Notes: a model not told the origin generated them from the letters alone. DNA of 14,495 nucleotides from PGYR01 sp040264895 (GCA_040264895.1 JBDQHL010000039.1:1-14495); one strand, 5' to 3'. Shown: positions 7,064-13,809, counted from the stretch's first letter. Numbers and translations: made by a program.

Positions 7064-8167
7064 TTATTTCCCGTTTGCTACTGTGTTATAAAAATCTTCA
7101 AATACTTTTCTGTTTGCTTCTCTTGGACCTGGTGAAGCTTCAGGATGAAATTGAATACAATTGATTGGTAAATTCTTGTGCTTCATTCCTTCAACTGTAT
7201 TATCATATAGATTTAACCATGTCATCTCCCAATCATCATTCTTTTCTAAACTTTCTTTCGAAATGGCATAGTTATGATTCTGAGCAGTAATATAAACTTT
7301 ACCATTATCCATATATTTGCAAGGATGGTTTCCACCGTGGTGACCAAAAGGCAATTTGATGGTTTTTAAACCAAATGACTGCCCAATTAACTGATGACCA
7401 AAACATATACCTATAACAGGTTTCTTTAGTTCTACAAATCTTTGAATATACTTATCAACCTCTTTAACTATTCTTGGGTCACCTGGACCGTTTGATAAGA
7501 ATACACCATCATATTCTAAATCCTTTATATTTTCGTCAAAGTTGTCATCAAAAGGTACAAGATATATTTTATTAAATTTAGATTGTAAGTCTTTAATGAT
7601 ATTACCTTTAATTCCGAAATCAATTGCAATAATATTTTCCGTAACTTCCTGATTACCTTCAAATACTTTTACCTTATCTGAAATTACTTCTCTAAACAAA
7701 TTCACATCAGAAATTGAAGGTGAAGCTTTCACCTTTTTCAAAAACTCTTCAGGATCTAAAATTTCGGTACTAATACCACCTTTCAGCGCACCATAATCTC
7801 TAATTACTCTTGTAAAAGCTCTAGTATCAATTCTATCTATCCCAAATGTATATGATTCTTCCAGATATTCAGAAAGTGGTTTTTGTGATCTAAAGTTACT
7901 TACACTTCTAGAGTATTCTCTTAGTAATATACCTTCTGCTTGAATTTTATCAGATTGATAATCTTCTAAAGTTACACCGTAATTCCCTATTAATGGATAT
8001 GTGAACAATACTGTTTGACCTTTATAAGATGGGTCAGTTAGTATCTCTTCATAACCAGTCATAGAAGTATTGAATACAAACTCGGAATATCTTGTTCCTT
8101 CATTTGCGAAGGCACTACCAAACTCATAGTAGCCATTTTCTAACATTATCAGAGCTTTTTTTCTCAT
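7064..8167 (-). CDS. carA: Carbamoyl-phosphate synthase, small (glutaminase) subunit
   Basis: This subunit hydrolyses glutamine and passes ammonia to CarB. It has 367 residues, normal length. The N-terminal CarA-specific domain (about 1-150) has the typical KKALIMLENG start, FNTSMTGYEEILTDPSYKGQ and TRAFTRVIRDYGALKGGI. The class I amidotransferase domain (about 178-365) carries the nucleophile C255 in GICFGHQL, FGHHGGNHP (274-282), and the catalytic H341 and E343 in QFHPEASPGP. All catalytic residues are intact. The ATG at 8167 gives the expected N-terminus. It is the first gene of the minus-strand operon. Its leader carries a strong terminator hairpin 21 nt before the start codon and a Bacteroidota-type promoter upstream of that, so expression is probably controlled by attenuation. 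Confidence 0.98.
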   Translation of the reverse strand: MRKKALIMLENGYYEFGSAFANEGTRYSEFVFNTSMTGYEEILTDPSYKGQTVLFTYPLIGNYGVTLEDYQSDKIQAEGILLREYSRSVSNFRSQKPLSEYLEESYTFGIDRIDTRAFTRVIRDYGALKGGISTEILDPEEFLKKVKASPSISDVNLFREVISDKVKVFEGNQEVTENIIAIDFGIKGNIIKDLQSKFNKIYLVPFDDNFDENIKDLEYDGVFLSNGPGDPRIVKEVDKYIQRFVELKKPVIGICFGHQLIGQSFGLKTIKLPFGHHGGNHPCKYMDNGKVYITAQNHNYAISKESLEKNDDWEMTWLNLYDNTVEGMKHKNLPINCIQFHPEASPGPREANRKVFEDFYNTVANGK

Positions 8168-8188
8168 AGTTACATCTTATTTATTTTC

Positions 8189-8235
8189 AAAAAAAAACCC
8201 AAAAACTATCCAAATCTACTGGATACCTTTTGGGC
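8189..8235 (-). terminator. Terminator hairpin in the carA leader (probable attenuator)
   Basis: Read on the minus strand, GCCCAAAAGGTATCCA, loop GTAGATT and TGGATAGTTTTTGGG form a nearly continuous stem of about 15 bp with one G-U pair and a single G-G mismatch, followed directly by nine T (8197-8189). The structure lies 21 nt before the carA ATG and downstream of the only promoter-like sequence for carA. No minus-strand gene lies upstream that it could end; ddl is divergent. It therefore must be read by every car transcript and should act as a conditional terminator. Attenuation of car or pyr genes is well known in other bacteria (PyrR-dependent in Bacillus). I could not find a clean PyrR-binding loop or a strong alternative antiterminator. 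Confidence 0.82.
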
Positions 8236-8270
8236 GTTTAGGAATATTTATTTAGTTCATTCACTAAAAT

Positions 8271-8300
8271 CAAATTTAAGGATTTAATATGTAAATTCAA
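8271..8300 (-). promoter_or_regulatory. Promoter of the carA-carB operon
   Basis: On the minus strand TTG (8300-8298) is followed by 19 nt and TAAATTTG (8278-8271), an exact TAnnTTTG -7 box identical to the one before sucC. The transcript would start near 8264, giving a leader of roughly 95 nt that includes the terminator hairpin. The inverted repeat TTTAGT-6-ACTAAA at 8251-8268 covers the expected start point and could be an operator. Confidence 0.65.
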
Positions 8301-8367
8301 TAAACTATTTTTGAACAATTCCTTTTAATTTATTAAGTAATATTTTAAATGACAAATTAGTGACATT

Positions 8368-8397
8368 ATTAAAAAGTTTACCTTAACACTTTTTAAT
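8368..8397. repeat. 10-bp inverted repeat overlapping the ddl promoter region
   Basis: ATTAAAAAGT (8368-8377) and ACTTTTTAAT (8388-8397) are perfect inverted copies around a 10-nt centre. The right arm covers the place where the -33 element of the ddl promoter should lie (the -7 box is at 8412-8419). It could be an operator for a dimeric regulator. As DNA this AT-rich it could also be chance. The T-run after the right arm makes it terminator-like on +, but no + transcript is expected to enter it. Confidence 0.4.
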
Positions 8398-8411
8398 TTT
8401 TCAACTAATCT

Positions 8412-8419
8412 TAGATTTG
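8412..8419 (+). promoter_or_regulatory. Candidate -7 box of the ddl operon promoter
   Basis: TAGATTTG matches TAnnTTTG exactly. A 19-nt spacer leads back to CTTT in the right arm of an inverted repeat, so the -33 element is poor. A second match, TAGCTTTG at 8425-8432, lacks a TTG at the right distance. One of these probably starts the ddl transcript, with a leader of about 40-55 nt; a weak -33 would fit activator dependence. Confidence 0.4.
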
Positions 8420-8479
8420 GTCTATAGCTTTGCTATTTTAGTGCTTAACTTAAGTACAAATACAAAATAGATAACAAAT

Positions 8480-9511
8480 ATGAATATAGCAATTTTAATG
8501 GGTGGTGTTTCTCCTGAAAGAAACATATCACTCTTTGGTGGAAAGGCAATCTACAACGCTTTATCAGAAAAAGGGCACAATGTAATTGCAGTTGACCCAG
8601 CTCTTGGTTCAGATGGAATGATAAATATAAATGAAAAAGAAATAAGTAACTCACCAATAACAAAAGACGAACTAAAAAGCTTTAACAAAAGAGCAATATT
8701 AGATTGTATAAACTCTGAAATATTTGATGATATTGATTGTGTTTTTACTATCCTCCATGGAGAGAATGGTGAAGATGGCTTAGTGCAATCATTGTTTGAG
8801 TTAAGAGGAATTCCTTACACTGGTTCAGGTGTAAAATCATCGTCTTTGTCAATGGATAAAATCACATCTAAAATGCTATTCAATTCTTCTGGTGTCCCTA
8901 CCCCACCTTGGTCAGTAGTAGATTCTAACACTGCTGATGATTATGATTCATTAGAATCAATAAGAAATGAAATTGGTCGAAATATAGTCGTAAAACCTAA
9001 TAATCAAGGCTCTGCTGTTGGTATAAACATTATTGAAGGTGGTAATCTGGACGATTTGAGTAGTGCGATAAAGTCAGCATCAAAGTATTCTCAAGATGTA
9101 TTGCTTGAAGCATATATTCCTGGTTCAGAAATTACTGTAGGTATTTTAGATAATGAGCCACTCCCTGCAATAGAGATTGTAACTGATGAAGGGTATTATG
9201 ATTTCGAACACAAATACACGAAAGGAAAAACAAAATACATTTGTCCAGCTGAACTGGAAGAACATGTATCTGCATTTGCACAAAGTATCTCATTAGACGC
9301 ATCTATGATATGTGGAACTAGCGATTACAGTAGAGTTGACCTTAGAATAACTAAAGAAGGTCAGATATTTTGTTTAGAGGTTAATACAACACCTGGTTTT
9401 ACTGAAACATCGCTCTTCCCTATGGCTGCAAAAGCCTCAGGAATTGAGTTTGGGGATTTGTGTGAGAAACTTGTAAATTTGGGAATTGAAAGCTTTAAAA
9501 GAGGAAAATAA
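8480..9511 (+). CDS. ddl: D-alanine--D-alanine ligase
   Basis: This cytoplasmic enzyme joins two D-alanines with ATP to make the dipeptide that MurF adds to the peptidoglycan precursor. It has 343 residues, within the family range. The first motif MGGVSPERNISLFGG (7-21) and HGENGEDG (93-100) form the N-terminal and substrate-binding parts. VVKPNNQGSAVGI (170-182) is the ATP-grasp loop. The omega-loop has YDFEHKY with Y246 at the position of E. coli DdlB Y216, favouring D-Ala over D-lactate as second substrate. RVDLRI (285-290) and EVNTTPGFTETS (300-311) supply the magnesium ligands D287, E300 and N302. The ATG at 8480 gives the standard N-terminus without a visible Shine-Dalgarno. It is first in a likely operon; the PfkB kinase starts three bases after its stop. 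No other mur gene is in the window. Confidence 0.96.
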   Translation: MNIAILMGGVSPERNISLFGGKAIYNALSEKGHNVIAVDPALGSDGMININEKEISNSPITKDELKSFNKRAILDCINSEIFDDIDCVFTILHGENGEDGLVQSLFELRGIPYTGSGVKSSSLSMDKITSKMLFNSSGVPTPPWSVVDSNTADDYDSLESIRNEIGRNIVVKPNNQGSAVGINIIEGGNLDDLSSAIKSASKYSQDVLLEAYIPGSEITVGILDNEPLPAIEIVTDEGYYDFEHKYTKGKTKYICPAELEEHVSAFAQSISLDASMICGTSDYSRVDLRITKEGQIFCLEVNTTPGFTETSLFPMAAKASGIEFGDLCEKLVNLGIESFKRGK

Positions 9512-9514
9512 TAA

Positions 9515-10513
9515 ATGTTGAATAAGGATATAAAACTTTGTGGATTGGGTAACGCTATTGTTGATTTTCAGTTCGAAGTTTCAGATGATGAAATAAACGA
9601 ACTGTCTTTAGAAAAAGGAACTATGACATTAGTTGTAGATGAGGCTCAGGAAAAAATACTGAATAGAATGGGCAATAGAACACAATATAAGTCAAGTGGT
9701 GGCTCAGCTGCTAATACAGTTATAGCATTCTCTAGTTTCGGAGGTAAGGCAGCTTATAAATCAATGATTGGTGAAGATTCTGACGGAAGTTTTTACTCAA
9801 GCGAATTTAGTGATTTGGGAATAATCTTAGACGCAAAAGTAGATGAAAATGATCATACTGGTAGGTGTCTTGTTCTTATCTCACCTGATTCAGAGAGAAC
9901 AATGTTAACTTCACTAGGAGCAACCCAAAACTACAACAAGGACTTTATCTCCGATAAGTTAATAAAACGTTCGGAATGGCTATATATAGAGGGGTACAAA
10001 CTGACTGAAGATACTGGCTACGAAGCTGCTCTACATGCTTGTAATGTTGCTAAAAAATATGATACTAAAGTAGCACTTACTATTTCTGACAAATTTATAA
10101 TTGATTTGTTCCGAGAACGATTAGAAAAAATTGCCGAATACGCAGATTTAATATTTTGCAATGAAGTAGAAGGTACTCTATTTACTCAAGCAGTAGATTC
10201 AGCTAATGCATTAGACAAATTATCTAATAAATATAAGAATGTTGCATTTACAAAAGGTGCAAATGGCTCTCACATAGTTTGGAATGGTAAATTTTACGAA
10301 ATCTCTGCTTACGAAGCTACACCAGTTGATAGTACTGGAGCAGGCGATATGTACGCAGGTGGATTTTTCTATGGGTTGATTTATGGTGAGTCAATAGAAC
10401 GTGCTGGGAACTTAGGGTCGCTAGCAGCAAGTAGAGTAGTAAGTCAGCACGGAGCAAGACTTAAAGAAAGTCATACTGATTTGGCTAAAGATATATTTTC
10501 AAATTTCAAATAG
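9515..10513 (+). CDS. PfkB-family carbohydrate/nucleoside kinase (adenosine-kinase-like)
   Basis: This is a ribokinase-fold enzyme that phosphorylates a sugar or nucleoside with ATP. It has 332 residues, full length. GNAIVDFQF (12-20) and GGSAANT (62-68) form the substrate side. The lid follows from about residue 110 with GRCLVLISPDSERTM (116-130). NEVEG (216-220) and FTKGANGSHI (245-254) precede PfkB signature 2, DSTGAGDMYAGGFFYG (272-287), which contains the catalytic base D278 and the anion hole. The N-terminal layout and length resemble proteins usually annotated as adenosine kinase in Bacteroidota and Chlorobiota, but ribokinase or another specificity cannot be excluded. A good ribosome site, AGAGGA, lies in the ddl 3' end nine bases before the ATG. 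It is co-transcribed with ddl (3-nt gap), and the exported-protein gene follows 14 nt later. Confidence 0.88.
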   Translation: MLNKDIKLCGLGNAIVDFQFEVSDDEINELSLEKGTMTLVVDEAQEKILNRMGNRTQYKSSGGSAANTVIAFSSFGGKAAYKSMIGEDSDGSFYSSEFSDLGIILDAKVDENDHTGRCLVLISPDSERTMLTSLGATQNYNKDFISDKLIKRSEWLYIEGYKLTEDTGYEAALHACNVAKKYDTKVALTISDKFIIDLFRERLEKIAEYADLIFCNEVEGTLFTQAVDSANALDKLSNKYKNVAFTKGANGSHIVWNGKFYEISAYEATPVDSTGAGDMYAGGFFYGLIYGESIERAGNLGSLAASRVVSQHGARLKESHTDLAKDIFSNFK

Positions 10514-10527
10514 TAAATAAAATTAAA

Positions 10528-11841
10528 ATGAAATCAATAATTACAATTGTTCTGTTCTTTTTACCTGTTATGGCGTTCTCAAAAGGTATGACATTTGATG
10601 AATTTGCACCTAAAATTCAAAAATACTTTGACAACAAACTAATTCAAGATATTCAAAAGTCGTTACCTACAGATAGTAAATATCAAATTTGGGGTTGGGA
10701 TGTTGGTGACTTCACAGGCGATGGTTATTATGATGTAGCCTTTTCGGTTAGAGTTGCATCTGACAAAGGTAAGAAAATCAGAACGTACATGTTTGCTGAT
10801 ATAGAAGGCTATTTGGTAGAAGTAGCAAATTTCAGATACGATTTCTTCGAAATTCCCTTGGAAATAGGTATTGTTATAAGGGATAATGTATGTTTTATTA
10901 CTCAGAAACACAAGCAATTCAAATGGACTATTTGGGGATATACATTCAAAAATGGGAATTTGATCAAGGTAGATGAGTTTAACACCGAAAGGGATGGTAA
11001 ATTCACTAAAGAAACTTATGAAAACTACCTTAACCTCAGAAATCAAGAAAAGTATCTGGTTACTAGTAACGGGAATGTAGAGTATGAACTAAATTTTGTG
11101 ACTCTACCCTCTTACCCAAGAGGTAAGATAATCTATGATGGCTATACCCACGAAATTCATAATGACAAAGTAAAATATGTAAACAAAGGAGCTTTCGATT
11201 GGGAGGGAGCAGAAGATGCTTCTTTTAAAGTCAGTTCTTCTTACGATAGTGATTATTTATATTTAGACATAAATGTAGTGGACGAAAAAATAATATTCCC
11301 TGATTGTGATGATTGCATAGGTGATTATGTCGACTTATGGTTAGAGAATAAACCATTGGATCAGGATAAATTATACAAATTGAAAGATAGAAAACTAAAT
11401 GAGTTTGATTCAAAACAGTCTAATTACTTTAATATTTCTATCCAACCCGGTAACTTTTTGGATGTAAAACCTAGTTTACAACTAAGAACAATGGATAAGG
11501 ACAACAACGAAATAAAAGAAGCTAGTCAGAATATTATAGCTTATTCTAACCTTACCGACACTGGTTATAATTTAAAATGTAAGCTTCCTATTAGTCTAAT
11601 AGGTCTAAGTAGTATTAAAGAAGATGAATACTACGAAGTACCTTGTTCGATTGTTCTTCATGATATTGATAATATTTTCAGACCGGATGAAGAGTCTGAG
11701 GTGTCATCATCTGAGAACCTATTAGAAGAGCCCACCACCTATGGCACATTGCTTTTAGTCCCACCAAACAAGTGGTATGGTTATGTTGAGAATATATATA
11801 ACAGTAAACTACTTTACCAGTTAAAAAAATACGGATTATAA
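10528..11841 (+). CDS. Exported protein with CBM9-like C-terminal domain, function unknown
   Basis: This is a 437-residue protein that I do not recognise as a whole. Residues 1-19 are a signal peptide (hydrophobic ITIVLFFLPVMAF, likely cleavage near FS/KG) without a lipobox cysteine, so it should be periplasmic or secreted. An acidic loop WGWDVGDFTGDGYYDVAF (55-72), with D58, D61, D65 and D69, resembles an FG-GAP or dockerin-like calcium-binding loop. Residues about 219-410 look like a carbohydrate-binding module family 9/DOMON-type beta sandwich: DSDYLYLDINVVDEK (240-254), GDYVDLWLEN (265-274) and, later, LTDTGYNLKCKLPISLIGL (342-360). A CDDC pair (260-263) lies in the middle. It follows the kinase by 14 nt with no terminator seen, so it may be co-transcribed with ddl. 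It has no visible catalytic motif; binding of a cell-wall or extracellular glycan is a guess from the module. Confidence 0.75.
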   Translation: MKSIITIVLFFLPVMAFSKGMTFDEFAPKIQKYFDNKLIQDIQKSLPTDSKYQIWGWDVGDFTGDGYYDVAFSVRVASDKGKKIRTYMFADIEGYLVEVANFRYDFFEIPLEIGIVIRDNVCFITQKHKQFKWTIWGYTFKNGNLIKVDEFNTERDGKFTKETYENYLNLRNQEKYLVTSNGNVEYELNFVTLPSYPRGKIIYDGYTHEIHNDKVKYVNKGAFDWEGAEDASFKVSSSYDSDYLYLDINVVDEKIIFPDCDDCIGDYVDLWLENKPLDQDKLYKLKDRKLNEFDSKQSNYFNISIQPGNFLDVKPSLQLRTMDKDNNEIKEASQNIIAYSNLTDTGYNLKCKLPISLIGLSSIKEDEYYEVPCSIVLHDIDNIFRPDEESEVSSSENLLEEPTTYGTLLLVPPNKWYGYVENIYNSKLLYQLKKYGL

Positions 11842-11887
11842 CATTTTCAAATCATAGCTAATTGTTTATAAATAAATAGAATAAAAT

Positions 11888-11918
11888 TTTGAACTTGATA
11901 TATAAGTCACTAACTTTG
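11888..11918 (+). promoter_or_regulatory. Promoter of the ATP synthase operon
   Basis: TTTG (11888-11891), exactly 19 nt and TAACTTTG (11911-11918) form the best -33/-7 pair in the window. Transcription would start near 11925, about 27 nt before the first gene at 11952. The preceding 46 nt after the exported-protein gene show no terminator. Confidence 0.75.
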
Positions 11919-11951
11919 AAGTTGTTAATTTTACAGTTTTAAGTTCTTATA

Positions 11952-12185
11952 ATGAATAAAGATAAATCAAATAGGGCTAAGATAATTAAGGAATTATCTC
12001 CTTACCTTACATTGGGAATAGACTTTGCACTTACTGTGCTATTATTCTCTTTACTAGGTTACTGGCTTGATAAGACCTATGAATCGTCGCCACAATGGAC
12101 ACTTATACTTTCATTATTTGGTATAGTAGTAGCATTCTATAAGTTCTTTAAAGTTGTTTTGAAAAAGAAAAAAAAGAAAGATTAA
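11952..12185 (+). CDS. atpZ: AtpZ/AtpI-family protein of the ATP synthase operon
   Basis: This 77-residue membrane protein has two helices (about 18-38 and 50-70), a charged N-terminus and a lysine-rich tail (KKKKKK). The pattern LTLGIDFALTVLLFSLLGYWLDK (18-40), then a short polar turn with SPQWTL, is that of the ATPase_gene1/AtpZ family found as the first gene of many atp operons. Family members are linked to Fo assembly or to a magnesium/calcium channel together with AtpI. The ATG at 11952 lies about 27 nt after the expected transcript start and has no Shine-Dalgarno. The next gene follows after six bases. Confidence 0.82.
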   Translation: MNKDKSNRAKIIKELSPYLTLGIDFALTVLLFSLLGYWLDKTYESSPQWTLILSLFGIVVAFYKFFKVVLKKKKKKD

Positions 12186-12191
12186 TAATAG

Positions 12192-12509
12192 ATGCTTATA
12201 TCTGTAGTTGCCGGAATTTTGCTAAATATACTGAGTTTTGTCTATACTTTAATAACAGTTAAACACAGTTTGAAGCAAAATGATTGGGATGATTTTATCT
12301 TGTGGTATTCTACAACCACAGCAATAAAATTTGTAATATTAATCGCTCTGTTATTAGTTTTAATCTATATGGTAGAGTTGGATAAGTTATACTTATTATT
12401 AAGTTTTTTTATTACATATATCATATTTTTATTTTTTGAGATAATTTATCTTAACAAGACAAAAAGTTTTAGTAAGTTTGCAATTGAAAATAAAAACAAG
12501 GCAAATTAA
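12192..12509 (+). CDS. Small membrane protein, AtpI-like (ATP synthase protein I)
   Basis: This is a 105-residue protein with three hydrophobic segments (about 2-22, 36-61 and 65-87) and a basic, asparagine-rich tail. The sequence has little motif content. Identification rests on its place between atpZ and atpB, where a rapidly diverging AtpI protein usually sits, and on the helix layout of ATP synthase I chains, which help c-ring assembly. The acidic residues in the second loop (VELDK) and the DWDD stretch (31-34) could bind cations, but that is speculative. Its TAA touches the atpB ATG with no base between, so translation of the two is probably coupled. No ribosome site is seen. Confidence 0.65.
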   Translation: MLISVVAGILLNILSFVYTLITVKHSLKQNDWDDFILWYSTTTAIKFVILIALLLVLIYMVELDKLYLLLSFFITYIIFLFFEIIYLNKTKSFSKFAIENKNKAN

Positions 12510-13526
12510 ATGTTTATGAATCAAAGCAATGAAACAGCAAATCAAAATTTGGCTGAGACAAAAGTTGAGACTGAAAACAAAGATGAAACAGTAGAGAATC
12601 AAAAAGAATCTAACGCTGTTACTGAAATTCTAAATGACATGGGTGACCATGATGTTTTTAGTTGGGGCCCAATCCACGCAGACATTTTACCTGTTATCCT
12701 TTATGATGAAGGACAATTTCATATTTATGGAAATAGACAAAGCATGGAAGATTCTGGTGATTATATAACAGAACATCATCATATAGTAAATGCTAATACT
12801 CATGAAGCACCAGATTTAAATTTATCTGTAACAAATATGGTTGCATTCCAATGGATATCAATGATAATATTGGCAATTGTTATGTTTACGGTATCAAAAA
12901 AAGCAAAAAAATCTAACAATTCTGCTCCCAAAGGAATTCATAATGTAATTGAGTCAATAATCGTATTCATAAGAGATGACGTAGTCAGTCCAAATATTGC
13001 TGGTAAAGCTGCAGATAGACTATTACCATATTTCTTCGTTTTATTCCTATTTATTCTAGTAATGAATTTATTAGGACTATTGCCTGGGGGTCACACAGCT
13101 ACTGCGACTGTAGGTGTTACAGCAGCTTTAGCAATAACAGCATTCATTGTTATTAACTATACGGCAATAAGAGAGTCTGGAATTAAAGCATGGTTAAATC
13201 ACTTATTAGGAGGTGCACCTGTATGGTTAGCTCCACTAATGGTACCTATCGAGATTGCTTCAATGTTTATTAAGCCATTTTCACTTACAATTCGTTTGTT
13301 TGCGAATATGGTAGCAGGACATACAGTTTTGTTCTCATTGATAGGTTTACTATTCTTATTCCAAGAAATATTTTTAGCAGTGCCTATTGTAGGTTTTGCA
13401 ACATTTATAAATTTACTTGAATTATTAGTAGCGTTTCTTCAGGCTTATATTTTTACTATGCTAACTGCCATATTTGTTGGCTTAGCTGTAGGTGAGCACA
13501 GCCATGATGAAGAACACGCTCATTAA
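12510..13526 (+). CDS. atpB: F1Fo ATP synthase subunit a
   Basis: This is the proton-channel subunit of Fo in the inner membrane. It has 338 residues, longer than E. coli subunit a (271), because of a hydrophilic N-terminus of about 110 residues before the first helix (111-129). That region is acidic and asparagine-rich for 45 residues, then has FSWGPIHADILPVILYD and a histidine cluster TEHHHI (87-92). No signal peptide is visible. The core is normal: DRLLPYFFVLFLFILVMNLL (169-188), then FSLTIRLFANMVAGHTVLF (257-275) with the essential arginine R262, and NLLELLVAFLQAYIFTML (301-318). H271 and E304 sit where E. coli has E219 and H245, i.e. the pair is swapped, as in many other organisms. The C-terminus is histidine/acid-rich (EHSHDEEHAH). 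A second in-frame ATG lies two codons downstream. Confidence 0.95.
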   Translation: MFMNQSNETANQNLAETKVETENKDETVENQKESNAVTEILNDMGDHDVFSWGPIHADILPVILYDEGQFHIYGNRQSMEDSGDYITEHHHIVNANTHEAPDLNLSVTNMVAFQWISMIILAIVMFTVSKKAKKSNNSAPKGIHNVIESIIVFIRDDVVSPNIAGKAADRLLPYFFVLFLFILVMNLLGLLPGGHTATATVGVTAALAITAFIVINYTAIRESGIKAWLNHLLGGAPVWLAPLMVPIEIASMFIKPFSLTIRLFANMVAGHTVLFSLIGLLFLFQEIFLAVPIVGFATFINLLELLVAFLQAYIFTMLTAIFVGLAVGEHSHDEEHAH

Positions 13527-13575
13527 TCATTTTATTTAAGAACATAATTTTTTATTTTTCATTCAAATATATATT

Positions 13576-13580
13576 AGAGG
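13576..13580 (+). promoter_or_regulatory. Strong Shine-Dalgarno of atpE
   Basis: AGAGG lies seven bases before the atpE ATG in an otherwise AT-only leader. Most genes here (ddl, recO, carA, atpZ, the exported protein) have no such site; atpF and atpH have a bare AGG at similar spacing. The strong site fits the need for many c subunits per complex. Confidence 0.7.
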
Positions 13581-13587
13581 TCATTAA

Positions 13588-13809
13588 ATGGAAGCATTAG
13601 GATTATTTGGCGCAGGATTAGGTGCAGGAATTTCTGTACTTGGTGCAGGCTTAGGTATCGGACGTTTAGCAGCATCTGCACTAGAAGCAGCTGGACGCCA
13701 ACCAGAAGCAGCTAGCGATCTTAGAACTACAATGATCATTGCAGCGGCACTTATTGAGGGTGTTGCATTCTTTGCATTGGTTATTTGTTTGTTGATGGCA
13801 ATTGCATAA
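13588..13809 (+). CDS. atpE: F1Fo ATP synthase subunit c
   Basis: This is the c-ring proteolipid, 73 residues, two helices in a hairpin. Helix one has the tight-packing glycine repeat GAGLGAGISVLGAGLGIG (8-25), the cytoplasmic loop is GRQPE (36-40), and helix two has the essential carboxylate E57 in AALIEGVAFFALVICLL. The residue after E57 is glycine and the sodium-ligand pattern (Q in helix one, E-S/T in helix two) is missing, so the ring should be proton-coupled. It is preceded by a 61-nt gap after atpB containing a strong ribosome site and followed 7 nt later by a perfect terminator hairpin, both unusual for the middle of an operon. Confidence 0.97.
   Translation: MEALGLFGAGLGAGISVLGAGLGIGRLAASALEAAGRQPEAASDLRTTMIIAAALIEGVAFFALVICLLMAIA

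Larger units (their letters stand above)
8168..8479. other. Divergent carA/ddl intergenic region (312 nt)
   Basis: This gap holds, from the carA side, a terminator-like hairpin (8189-8235) and an inverted repeat TTTAGT-6-ACTAAA (8251-8268) around the expected carA transcript start. Next come the carA promoter (8271-8300), a 10-bp inverted repeat (8368-8397) and candidate -7 boxes for ddl (8412-8419 and 8425-8432). The middle part, about 8301-8367, is AT-rich; I see no gene or clear element in it. No convincing small ORF was found. A short GTG-initiated frame VNELNKYS precedes the carA hairpin but lacks a ribosome site. Confidence 0.6.

Noticed and set aside
8205..8228. PyrR-binding loop in the carA leader
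   Set aside because: TATCCAGTAGATTT shares only the first half of the Firmicute consensus (ARUCCNGNGAGGYU); the GAGG core is missing.
8236..8265. Leader peptide VNELNKYS before the carA hairpin
   Set aside because: GTG start, no Shine-Dalgarno, no run of arginine or other control codons, and it may begin at or before the transcript start.
8445..8663. Minus-strand frame overlapping the start of ddl
   Set aside because: Leucine-rich antisense product with no motif, covering the ddl start; not a credible gene.
10663..11413. Open frames antisense to the exported CBM9-like protein
   Set aside because: The forward frame has a signal peptide and domain-like pattern and fits the operon; the antisense frames lack both.
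13588..13809. Sodium-coupled c ring
   Set aside because: The residue after E57 is glycine and the glutamine and serine/threonine ligands of sodium-type c subunits are absent.
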